From assembly GCA_963693305.1 (NCBI GenBank), contig OY855908.1:39044305-39108304 (forward strand): a stretch of 64,000 nt of DNA, given 5' to 3'. The stretch comes from Meandrina meandrites. Its lineage: Eukaryota > Cnidaria > Anthozoa > Scleractinia > Meandrinidae. The notes beneath the pieces are model-generated. The model searched no databases. It was not told the origin of the DNA and saw only the letters and a program-made list of their open reading frames with translations. This document shows, piece by piece, positions 34,701 through 46,000 of the stretch. The stretch's first letter is position 1. Each line of letters starts with the position of its first letter. Both the position numbers and the translations under genes were made by a program.

Positions 34701-36825
34701 AATGCTGTGAAAAGAAAAAAAGCAGAACAAAAAGTAAAAATATTAAACTACTTCATGGATATTGTCGGATCAATATGCATTCTCTATGTAACAACATTCA
34801 CAAAAAGCTCGTCACCATTACTGGCAACTGACTTGCTCCACAATAGCAATTTTATAACAGCCACAGCTCAGCACACCCCAGCAAACGGAGACAGTTATTA
34901 ACCAGGATGGCTTGTCTAATTTATGCACTTTCGAAGTTTAACTTTATTCCGCAGAAGGGGCGGAAAAACCAATATAAAAATGAAAATTTACAACAATTCT
35001 CTTTAAGATTCCAATTCAATTTTAGGTGTTCGGCTCAAGTTTATTTTGTCTGTAAGAGGAAATTATAACATGAGACAAATAGGTTGTCTGAATGCTCCTA
35101 AATTGGTTTCCCATACAGCTAAATGAGAAAAGATTTGTTGTGATCACAGTGTATCTGTTTCTGCAACAATGTCTCTTTGATGTCAAGTGGCTGTGTCACC
35201 CATCACTAAAAGATTGTACAAATCCCTCATGATTTAGCCTTTTCAGGAGTAGGAAGATGTTTCTAAAGAACTTCAAAAACAGTTTCTCAGACAACTTATT
35301 TGTCTCATGTTGTAGTTACTTCGTCACAAGTAGCACAACCACAAATATCAAATTCCTGTAGGCAAGCACATACCCAATTCCCAGGTGACCTAATAAGCAC
35401 AGTATGGCTGCATAACAGATACAATTTTAAGTGCCTGATTGGTCTCGACTGTCAACACAGCATGGCTGTGTTTTTAATTTCATCACTTGTAACCCTAAAA
35501 GAGACCTTGACAGCTAACCGTGACACCTAAGTCTCCAATTTATTCCTTAGTGACAAACATCCTCTTTCCTTTCATATGGGAGTTCCCCCCCCTGGGATTG
35601 TACTCCCCCTGGGATTTGATTACCTTTACAGCTGATTGTAATCCCCCACTACACCTGGGATTTGATCACCTTTACAGCTGAAATGTATTCCCCCTACTTC
35701 CCCTGGGATTTGATTACCTTTACAGCTGATTGTACTCCCCCCACTACCCCTGGGATTTGATTACCTTTACAGCTGAAATGTACTCCCCCTACTTCCCCTG
35801 GGATTTGATTACCATTACTGCTGATTGTACTTCCCCCACTACCCCTGAGATTTGATTACCTTTACAGTTGATTGTACTTCCCCCACTAACCCTGGGATTT
35901 GATTACCTTTGCAGCTGATTGTTCTCCCCCTGCCACCCCAAGGATTTGATTACCTTAAAGGGACACTGTCACAGGTATAACTTCAAAAATTTAACAGCCC
36001 AAAAACATGTTTACACCATTGGAAACCTATTAACAGTGGTCGCGTTTTCTTAAAATTGCTATACCAGTGTACTGAAGCTAAATATAGAGTGATATCGCTG
36101 TCATACCATCGGGAGCTTTTCATCTCAAATTGAAAAAGTCAGCCTGACTTTTTAAGTTCTGTCTTTGTGGTTTGGAAACATTGATGAAAACTATTTACGG
36201 TCAACCTCTTCTTTTAACAATTTGCTAGATATCCTTACCTTTACGTTCTAGGAGCAATTCCTGCATGGTTGAAAGTACTTAGTCGTAATTTTGGTGCCGT
36301 TTTACTAAAAAGCCTAAAAATGTCCGTGACAGTGTCCCTTTAACAGCTGATCGCACTCCCCCACTACCCTTGGGATCTGATTACCTTTACAGCTGATTGT
36401 CCTGACTGAGTGCACCTGTTGACGACAAGTTGCATTGTTTTCCAGCATTTTTGTTTGCATAAGTTTCTCACTGTAGCCTGCGTTTTTTTGAACAATCTTT
36501 TCAAAATCGAATCTGATTTCACTGTTTTAGAAAAACAATTATAACTTCCGCTGGGGCAGTTTCCTGTCAAGGATTGTAGTTTCGCAAATTCACTTGCAGC
36601 GGTAAGGTTAGCGGCAATTGAATTGCAGTTTTCAAAAGACTTGTTCAAATCAGCACACTTCCTGAAGTCTGGCGAAACTTTCAAAATGATTTCATCTTTA
36701 AAACTGATTCCATAAGGCTTCACAAGAACATTGTAGATGTGCAATTCTTTGGAGGAATACAAGGCAACGATGCACTTGAAAATGCACAGATGGAAAAATA
36801 AACCAATAAAAATAATGTTCTTCAT
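31766..36825 (-). CDS. Unrecognised type I single-pass membrane protein (6 exons, 355 aa)
   Basis: Exons on the minus strand: 36825-36385, 34661-34521, 33872-33816, 32921-32851, 32254-32164, 32032-31766. Phases agree throughout. The start is the ATG at 36825 (ACCATGAAG context); the frame upstream has only GTG. Residues 1-22 form a signal peptide (MKNIIFIGLFFHLCIFKCIV). The ectodomain to about 288 is cysteine-rich, with Asn-glycosylation sequons (for example NKSFENC, NLTAAS, NNTCSSEC) and a Ser/Thr/Pro stalk. A single membrane helix lies near 291-312, then a basic stop-transfer (RRMKKK). The 43-residue cytoplasmic tail ends in an acidic cluster (DDFYFDVEDDDE) after a YGYSRL tyrosine motif that could act in sorting. 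I do not recognise the family. It shares a ~200-bp divergent promoter with TYW4. Confidence 0.8.
32757..32822. repeat. Short palindrome in intron 4 of the membrane-protein gene
   Basis: GATAAAGATGATG...TTTGTCA and TGACAAATGAACGCATCATCTTTATC are inverse arms with a very short loop. Small foldback repeat. Confidence 0.6.
33228..33481 (+). mobile_element. Diverged tRNA-derived SINE copy
   Basis: Matches the better copy at 34211-34508 in order: a B-box-like GGTTCAGGCCCTGGCC, TATAAATGGGTACTGG, ACTTCTAGTC, ATGCTATGGAAACC and a final GTAGACTTCACCTTTT. Promoter boxes are degraded. Confidence 0.7.
34211..34508 (+). mobile_element. tRNA-derived SINE, near full length
   Basis: An A-box-like TGGCCTAATGGC and a B box GGTTCGAGCCC 40-50 bases later form a tRNA-like head. 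The body follows (ATAAATGGGTACCAGC, GATGGACTAGCATCCCATCC), then a tail ending near GCAGACTTTACCTACTTTT. Further copies at 20845, 21695 and 33228 define the family. It lies in an intron of the membrane-protein gene, antisense to it. Confidence 0.8.
35594..36400. repeat. ~47-bp minisatellite derived from the exon 1 / intron 1 splice donor
   Basis: About nine units of GGGATTTGATTACCTTTACA plus GCTGATTGTACTCCCCC and spacer, split by a TTAA-type MITE. The last unit (about 36370-36400) is the real exon 1 / intron 1 boundary of the minus-strand gene: read on the minus strand each unit contains CAGCTGTAAAG|GTAATCAAATCC, the end of exon 1 plus its GT donor. The intron thus holds about eight decoy donor copies. 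Confidence 0.9.
35955..36343. mobile_element. MITE with TTAA target duplication, inserted in the minisatellite
   Basis: TTAA at 35955-35958 and 36340-36343, with inverse ends AAGGGACACTGTCAC / GTGACAGTGTCCCTT. It splits one minisatellite unit exactly at TTAA (GATTACC-TTAA ... TTAA-CAGCTGAT), which fixes the order of events: array first, insertion later. Confidence 0.9.
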
Positions 36826-37023
36826 GGTAAGTGAACGAAACAAAGAAGTTTTCACTTCCTGTTGTCCTTTCCAATTTCTCCACGAATTACGCCATTTTGT
36901 TTCCTTATGTTTCTAACGTGTCAGATAATTACAAGTCAGCGGTTTGTTTTAAACAGTACCAGTTTCCCGCGACTCGCGCGGTAAAGATGGCGGACGAAAC
37001 TTCCTCAACCTCACCTTACTGAA
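36826..37023. promoter_or_regulatory. Bidirectional promoter between the membrane-protein gene and TYW4
   Basis: The two start codons lie 198 bases apart on opposite strands. The interval includes a CG-containing stretch (CCCGCGACTCGCGCGG, 36966-36981) and AAGATGGCGG (36984-36993), the YY1 motif common at housekeeping transcription starts. No TATA box is visible. Confidence 0.65.
36987..37022 (+). other. Upstream ORF before TYW4
   Basis: An 11-codon frame beginning at the ATG within the YY1 motif and ending in TGA one base before the A preceding the TYW4 ATG (37024). If transcription starts upstream of it, it would impose re-initiation on TYW4. If YY1-type initiation occurs at the motif itself, the frame may be skipped. 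Confidence 0.4.
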
Positions 37024-40000
37024 ATGGATAATTTTCAAGGCAAGGGAGACGTTCAGGTAAATTAATTCCACGTTTTTGCAATTGAATTTCGTTAAATCGA
37101 AGAAAGTGATAATTTTTTTTTGCATAAATTTGCTTATGAGCTTACAGTTTCCCGTCCTTTCTCGCGTATATAAAACGGTAAGGTGTGCGACAAATACGAA
37201 TGCAGACTGGCTGATCTGGTCAGCCTGAATAGCTCTCTGGTTAGCCTGAATAGCACTCTGGGGCAAGATTTCCGCACAGCCCCATACATTAATTATGCAT
37301 ACAATTCTCTGACTGACACGTTTTTTTCATGATTGTTGTTTGTATGTAGTGATAGTATGAAATAGCTACATACATAATTAACGTATGGGGCTGTGCGGAA
37401 ATCTTACCGCACTCTGGTTAGCCTGAATAGCGCTCCGGTTAGCCTGAATAACACTCTGGTTAGTCTGAATAGCACTTTGGTTACTCTGAATAATGTTCTG
37501 GTTAGCCTGAATAGCACTCCAGTTAGCCTGAAATAGCACTCTGGTTAGCCTGAATAGCACTCTGTTTATTTGAAGATGAAAAACTTCTTAAGCTGCGTAG
37601 CACTTATTCTTTGTTAATATTTTATTAATTAAAATAGTGCTTAAGTCCAGTTAGAATAATCCAAACGTTTCAGGCTTTGCCCTTCATCAGTGGATAAGAG
37701 TTAGTTGGTGATGCGCACAAGATTATATTTAAAATTTGAAACATTAGTCTCTCTGGCTCACTCGCTCTCTGGTTAGCCTGAATAGCAGGCTGGTTAGCCT
37801 GCTTACGGTTTAGCCCTCAATATAAATGGTAAGGGTAGTTAACACGATATATGCACACGTATATACTTAAAAAGTCTGCAGTTATGTAATCTAGTAAAAA
37901 CACGTTTCAAATGGCCCAGGAAGACGAAAAAATAGTAATTTAGTAAAAAAGACACTTCAATTGGCCCAAGAAGGTGAAAAACACACCACACAAGAGTCCA
38001 TTAACATTTCACTTAACTTTATTGAGATATTCAGACTGAGATGTAATTTAGGTATGTTATTTTCAGAGCTTTATTCATAACCCTCATAGATTTCAATATA
38101 TTTATTTTGTTCGGCTCATGTCAACAACTAAATTAACCATGAACACATAGGATGGTCTGCCTGTGATCATAGTCAATCAATATCAATCACTATTATAAAT
38201 CTATTTTGAATTCGTTTTTTTTCTGCAACTAACCCACTGAAGGTGGAATGTTCATTCTGCTACAGGTCCAAGGGACAAATGATCGTGCTACACTAAGCAA
38301 GTTCTCCACTGTAACACACAGATACTATGAAGACAAGTTTCTCCAATACTTTGTCACCAAAGCTTCTAGAAGAGCACCTATTATTCATAGGTTGGCGAAT
38401 GTCAATTACAACTAATTACATTAAATTAAAATTAATTTAACATTGATTTATTCCAGTGACAATATTATATAATATATATATTTAGTAAGTCTTACAAGTT
38501 TTAAAGCTGTGGACAAAATACATCAATTCTCTCTGTATGTTGTGGCATATTCCCCAGGAAAAGCAAATTATAGGGCCCTATACAGTAACGTGTATAAATT
38601 CAGAAATCTACCTTGTTGCAGGTCATATTACGTAAGGGCCATAGCAATTCAGTATATGGTAAAAGGATTTCTACAGAACCTGAGGCTTAAAAGTTCACAC
38701 AAACAGGTATGAGCACAGTTCATTATTACAGTGACCTAAAGCCATCTGACAATCATGCTCCTAGGCCACAGTGCACAGTGCACTGTACACTGTACATGGT
38801 ACACTGTGCAGTGTGCATTGTACACTATACACGGTACACTGTGCAGTGTGCACTGTACACTATACACGGTGCCCTGTGCACTGTACACGGTACACTGTGC
38901 ACTGTGCACTGTACACGGTACACTGACTGTGCACTATACACGGTACAGTTTACACTGTACCCTGTGCACTGTACACTTGACCCTTAGATATCACTGCATG
39001 GCCCCTTCTGCTGAAGCAGCCTGATAGTTAAGAGATTTTGGATCAAGTATAAGTAAGAGAGCCATCTTCAATTCAAATTCAGATTTCTAAGATATTCATT
39101 TACAATATTAGCAATTGGTTTAATGCAACCTTTTTATTTTGGGAAAATTTTTCTTATAGTTAATGGGTTTAAGAGAAATCTTTTGTAAGATGTTATGAGT
39201 TGTGCAGAGCATTTCAGTGATATTATTATATCAGGCCCGTAGCCAGGATTTTAGCTGGCGGGGTGCATATGAGCGACTCTGGCGCGAAATGTCGAGCGCC
39301 GCAGGCTCGAGCCTGTAGGGGGGTCTGGGGGTATTTCCCCCCAGAAAATGTTGAAAAAATGGGTTATCTGAGGCCGCATTTCGTGCGTTTTGAAGACAGT
39401 TTGTTAGGAAACAAGTCATATAAAGGTGAAGGTAGCAAGGACAATAATTCTGGTGCATTTTTAAATTCAAAACATAGTTTTAGAAACAGAACCTTGTAAA
39501 CATAATTTACAAAATGACTGCTGTTCTTTTAAAGGAAGAGTGGAAAAAGATAGATATCTTTATTTCGTCGTCAAATGGTAATTAAATAAATCAGCCAGAG
39601 TCAGTTTGCTGACTATGAACGGCATTAGTAGAATGTATCGTTAAAATTAACCTAGAATCACACAATTTGGTCAAAAATATGCCACACAAATCTTCAAATG
39701 GTGGACCCACTAAATGTAAACAGACGAAGTACAGAAATGCCATTTCCCTTTATTTATTTATTTATTTTTATACTTTTTTCACAAGGAGCGGACTTCCAAG
39801 GCTCGTGGGGGGGTGCGGACGCACCCGTCGCACCCCCCCTGGCTACGGGCCTGTATATGTTCAAAGTCATCCCTCCTTTCAGTGGTATATTTTTATCTGA
39901 CATCATTATTATCTGTCAATTTTTCCATCTTAGATTGTTTCTCTGGGAGCAGGATTTGACACGCTTTTCTTTTCACTTGTCAGTGAAGAACTTCTAAAAG

Positions 40001-43000
40001 ACACAAAATATTTTGAGGTAAGCTTCCACTTCCATCTACAGAATCATATGTCAGGTAATCTTGAATTTATATTCAGTTGATATCTCTTAATTATTCACAC
40101 CATTTTTTTATTGTTTATTATTATACTCAAAGGTTGATTTTCCAGAGATTGCCAGACAGAAAGCTGCTTTAATTTTACAACACAAAGAATTATCCCAAGC
40201 AGTTGGAACTATCACATCTAGGAATGAACAGTGGCTCGGAGAAGGTAAAGTTCTCCTCTCCTCTCCTCTCCTCTCCTCTCCTCTCCTCTCCTCTCCTCTC
40301 CTCTCCTCTCCTCTCCTCTCCTCTCCTCTCCTCTCCTCTGCTCTCCTCTCCTCTCCTCTCCTCTCCTCTCCTCTCCTCTCCTCTCCTCTCCTCTCCTCTC
40401 CTCTCCTCTCCTCTCCTCTCCTCTCCTCTCCTCTCCTCTCCTCTCCTCTCCTCTCCTCTCCTCTCCTCTCCTCTCCTCTCCTCTCCTCTCCTCTCCTCTC
40501 CTCTCCTCTCCTCTCCTCTCCTCTCCTCTCCTCTCCTCTCCTCTCCTCTCCTCTCCTCTCCTCTCCTCTCCCCTCCCCTCCCCTCCCCTGCCCTCCCCTC
40601 CCCTCCCCTCCCCTCCCCTCCCCTGCCCTCCCCTGCCCTCCCCCTCCCCCTCATTTGTTTGATCTAATGAACAGGTATTGACAGTGAGAAGTACTCTCTA
40701 CTGGGATGCAACCTGAAGAACCGGTCAACACTGGAGAGCAGCCTGCTGAAGTGTGGACTAAATACCTCATTACCAACCCTGCTACTGTCTGAAGTTGTGC
40801 TCACATATATGGACCCTCCACAAAGGTATTCACAGACCAATCCATAATAACTATTGGACAAAAACTTCAGCAGAATTCCCACCACTGCCATTAATCAATA
40901 GCTATGGTCAATGAGAGCAGGAGCATGGAAAATGCTGTTAATTTCATTTCATTTGATTTGAACAGTGGCAAATTATGACATGTTCAGAACATTTTCTGAA
41001 CCTCATCTTGTAGCATCCTGTCTGATCAGGCACAAAATTTTAAATTGTTAGCATTATTAGAAGAAAACATGAGTTTTCTGAGGCTGATTCCTTTCCATAC
41101 AAACTTTTTATATTTTACACGGGTTTTAAACTGAAGGAGCATATAGAGAAATTAAATTATTCGACCCGTCATCAAAACAATATCGCCCTTGTTGATGAGA
41201 TTCTCTATTCTCGTCACATGGCTTTTTATATAATTATTGATACTGGATGGAGAAATTAGATGTTGATCGCTGTGTCATTTTCTTGTTCTTTCATGTAGTT
41301 CAACAGCCATAATTGAATGGGCGGCACAGTTCTTCAGATCTGCAATGTTTGTAATGTTTGAACAGGTGAGTGAATAAAGAGTCTGTTGTGTTTAGCAAGC
41401 TGTCGACTGTTTCGCAGGTTTTTCTGCGGCGCGAATACAGTGTTTAAAATATCCTTTATGAGTCGTCAAAATTAAGGGCTGACCAGATGTACTGAGAAGC
41501 CTGCAGTCGCGTTTTCAGTCTCCTGTATAATTGTCTGAAACACAGAAACTGGTTGCTCTTTTATCACGAGCAGGAGATGTGGGGCGGTGATAATCGCGAA
41601 CGTAGTTAGCACTCGCTCCAAACTCGCGCAAAATTTGAACTGTTTTGTTTGTAGGTTACTTTTAATAAATATGACCTCACATGTGTACGAATACAGTTGT
41701 TTGGATCTGAAAAATCTTTTATACTGTGTTAGGAATCTATGTAATATTTAAAATAAATAAGTTTTTGTTCTCTCTAGGTCTCCCCTTGCGACCCATTTGG
41801 TATTAAAATGTGAGTAAATTGTAATTTGAAGGCAGTTAGATCCTTGACTTACTGTTAACTTTGCATAGGCACTATTTTGGTGTAATTTAAGTTTTGTATT
41901 TACTGGTGGTAAACCTAAGTTGGATCAACTCAAAAGACAGTAAAATCATTCATAGCTAGGTTTAAGCTATTTCAAAATATTGTAAACAAGAGACAGCGCC
42001 CAGTTAAAGATAAAAATCCAGAATCATAATTGTTTAGAAAATACATCAGAACTCGGTTTACCTCGGTACTCCGAGTAATGTGCGTTATTTTGGACGGCGT
42101 TGTTGTTTTTTTCACTGCTTTGAAATGATTACACAAGCTAGGTTCAGATCTCTACGCTTATGTGAGAAAAAGAAACTTCGCTTTTCTTCTAAACGGAGAC
42201 ATAATTCTTTGGAACAGCTCTCACTACTCGGGCCACTTCTTTGTCTTCTCCCAAGATGTCTCCAAAACTTCGATGGTTAAAAAATGCCCCATCGTGCGGT
42301 TTTGCAAACTTGTTTTCTGTCTTGCAATAAAAGTCTTCCAGCAGTTTTTTTTTTAGTTTTTACAGGTTAGAATTTTCTTGTAAGTATCTCGAAACCGCTT
42401 CTGCATCACACCGTAGATTACAGGATTAATTGCGCTACTTGCCGCGCCTGTAAAAGGAAACATAAGGTACACTTGACGAGGCAGACTGTATTCTCCTTGC
42501 AGTGTGTCCAAATATTCGATTGTGAATGCGGGAGTCCAGCAAATCACAAACGCAATCAATACAGCAAAGAGAATTTTCGTTATTTTGACCTCTTCCACGA
42601 AGGATTTTGCATTTTCTTCGTGGAGACTAGAAGCTGCAATCTGCGTGAAATGAGAACGGACTTTACGAAACACTTTGTAATAACAAAATGCTATGACTGG
42701 ATAACTCATAGCAATTAAAAGAGAGTACGGCCCCAGCACAACGGCTTGTTCCTTCTTGTTTCGACTCTTGCAAACAAAGCATGCAAGTTTTCCCGGATGA
42801 AAACAAAACCTCTGCGATACAAATGGAATTACGAACACTCCAGAAAATATGGCGCATCCTGCGATAGACAGAAGTACGCAATTTCGTGTGTACGCCTTCT
42901 GGTAGATGTTCACCGACCGTATCATTTTAACATAACGATTTATTGCGATGAGCGTCAAAGTCAGCACAGAGAAGCACGCGAAGTAATAAGTTAAGGTGCC

Positions 43001-46000
43001 TTGAATCTGACAAAGCGTATCACCAAATGGCCATCTTCCGAGAATCGCCACAGCTACGCCAAAAGGAAAACAAAGAACAGTTAATATCAGGTCCGACATC
43101 GCTAATGCGAAGACGTAGTAGTTCTGGATTTTACGGAGCACGCGACATCTGTAGATCGCCAAACAAAGAATTACATTTCCAATCGTCGCCACTATTACGA
43201 TGATAAAGGCACCAGTGGTCTCGGCAACAATCATCCATGTTTCTCTGTTTCCGAGTGATTCTTCAATACCCCCTTTTCTCTCTGATGTGTCAGCCATTCT
43301 GTGAAGCAGAGAGACCTTGTTTCTGTTACTGTCTTTTCAAACTACGATGCAAAGATTTATCCCTTCATATCCCCTTTTACTCTTCAGGCCTAAATTTATT
43401 TGCTTGCTAAAGGCGATCACTGAATTTACTTAATTTAAAGGCCAAGCTTTATTTTAAAGACGCGATCTTTTTAGCTTGACACTGTCTGTCGTTTTTCATA
43501 GGTTCTTAATTTAATTTCTAATAACCAGAACATACTAATTAGTCTTGTTTAAACAGCTGTCTCGCTAGAATTTAATTTCAAAGAAGGGAATAAAACACTG
43601 CAAAATGGTAAATTAAAAAATGAACTGCAAAAGTCAACGTTAAAACTACCTGTTTTTCTGACTTATTATTCGCGGGTGTAGGCACGATTGGTTGGTGAAC
43701 GTCATTACTCCTTAGTCATTTTAGCATTCTAGATCACTCAGGGAAAGCTTGTGGGTCCCTGTGACAGAGTCAGTTTATAATTCACCCATAGTTTTTCCGG
43801 ACCCGCCGCCAAAGCAAAAGGCATTCCAAATAATGCAATGATGCAGAAGTTGAAGATTTAAGTTAAGAATTAGAAAAACCTTTTTTCAGTTTCGTTGGAG
43901 CCCGTTAGCCTTATATAAGATCGACCTCGATCTGTAAGGTCCTTGTGTATTCTGTTATGTTGTTTACCTGTTCAACGTCTCATTTTTCTTCGCCCTTCGG
44001 CTTTTTCCTTAATGTGTAATAGTCATTCTTTATTTTTGATATAAGAAATAGCAAAGATGTGTCAAGGTAGACACATCCTTATTCCTGGTAATTAAATTGC
44101 GTATTTGTTTTGTTGTTTGCACGCTCACAAGCGAGCATCAATATTTAGTCGATTCTTCGTAAGAGGTCTCGACTTTCTTTAACGCTGTCACCGGACAGTA
44201 CTTGCAAAGAATTTCCAGAAAAGAGATTTTGAAAATAAACGACTAAAATCTAAAATGGCGAGGGCGTGCACAACAGCTTAGCTTTTCCATGTTATGTAGT
44301 TTTCACTTTTTTTGACATTATAAAATATCGAAATGAACGACTTGTCAAATTTTTTGTTTAATATTTTCTAAGTATGATTGTCTCTCTTTTTTCTTGCTAT
44401 TTACATGTCAAAGAGCCATGTAACTAAATTGCGGCAAAGCAAATTACGAATAACGCAGTTGTGATTGCTGAAGCGATATATAGTTACATATTAAATTTGA
44501 TGGTTTTAATTTATGGAAAACACCTGGCAAATAAATTGGTCCAGAGGGAAGATCCCGCCGATTTAAATCTATCCATCATATGAACTATGGGGCGGTGCCG
44601 GGGTGGGTGCCTGGAGTGGAAAGGTGGGGGGCCAGGGTAAAAATGTTGGGAACCGCCTTGAGGGCCCTTCCGCATTGAAACAAGCCCAGACTAAATGTCT
44701 CGGCCCTTCGACGAGGCCTTTTTCCGAAACGATTGGACCCAGGTTCATCCCCTGGCACTGTTATTGCTTGCACTGTTTATGGATCTTCTGTTCAAATGTA
44801 ATATGATTTAGTTTGCATAAAAAAAATTTAAAACTTAATTTTGTGGTGAAAGCTGACCGACTTTGCTGGTTCGCAGGATAAACCATTTTAAACATTCAGT
44901 TGGTGCTCCTCTACATGCAACTGAAGCTTTTCCAACTCGACAAAGTCAAATCCAGCGATTCATGGAACAGGTAAGTTATAAAAAAGGATTTGAAAATTGT
45001 TTTTATTATTATTTATTTCATATAGTTTTACTTCTGACCCGCTGACGCTTTTTTCCCTCGAACAATGTGTTCCTCGCGTTTCAGTTGATGTTAGAAACAT
45101 CATTTCAATATTGAGTAAACATTAAACAGCCTGTGTCGAAATAAAAACGTTTGCACTCTCTTAGCCTTAGTCTTTTATTTTTTTTCTTACTTCATTTAAT
45201 ATACGAACTTCCTCGTCCTCTGTAGGGCTGGCCTTTAATCCAGTGTCCCACTTTGAACTTCTTCTACTACGATGCACTACCAGAGAAGGAAAAAGCTCGA
45301 TTGGAAGATGTGGAACCATTTGACGAGTTTGAGGTGTTGATTTTTAAACTGTTTAAATTTATGTCATTGTTTCTTTCTTACTGAGCAATCTTGTGGTAAA
45401 TAGCACATTGATTGACGTCATGACCCTATCAAACTTGGTGTCAAACTTAAAGAAAGCTTCTCATTCACTATGCCTTCAGAGCTGTTATTCGGATTGTCAT
45501 GCAACACTATTTCCTCGAAACCAAACAACGTCACTTTTCGGGACTTGGCCAACTGAATCACCGTTAGACTAGACGATTTGTGTTGCAACCAACATAACAG
45601 CTCCGAAGGTGATCCGCTAGCTGCGCTATTACACAGGGTTTGATTTGAGAGAGTTGGTTGTGAAGCAAGGCTAGCCTAATCTTTAACATTCACTAGCGTT
45701 TTCTTCTTGTCTTTTTCCTAGGAATGGCACCTGATGTGTTCACACTACATCGTCCTCTCAGCTTTCAAAGGATCCTGTCAGGATGTCAAAGATGAGCTGT
45801 TTTATCAGAAAAATGGTAAATATTTTTGACCTACTAGTAAACTAACTCTTAGTATAACTAGGTCGATTTAAAATGTTATGAGTGATGTTGCTGTGCAATT
45901 CGACCTATTGTTGTTAGTATCTGGCAGAAATCAAGCTTTTTCTCTCGGATTTAAGATTATGGGGAGGGAACGAAGAACGAAGTAGCGAGCGGACGGACGG

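Noticed and set aside
37378..37560. 60-aa minus-strand frame with repeated SAIQANQ
   Set aside because: Shadow of the 20-bp minisatellite in TYW4 intron 1.
40190..40667. Two 154-aa frames (Ser-Pro-Leu on +, Arg-Gly-Glu on -)
   Set aside because: Pure translation of the CTCCT pentanucleotide repeat lying inside TYW4 intron 5.
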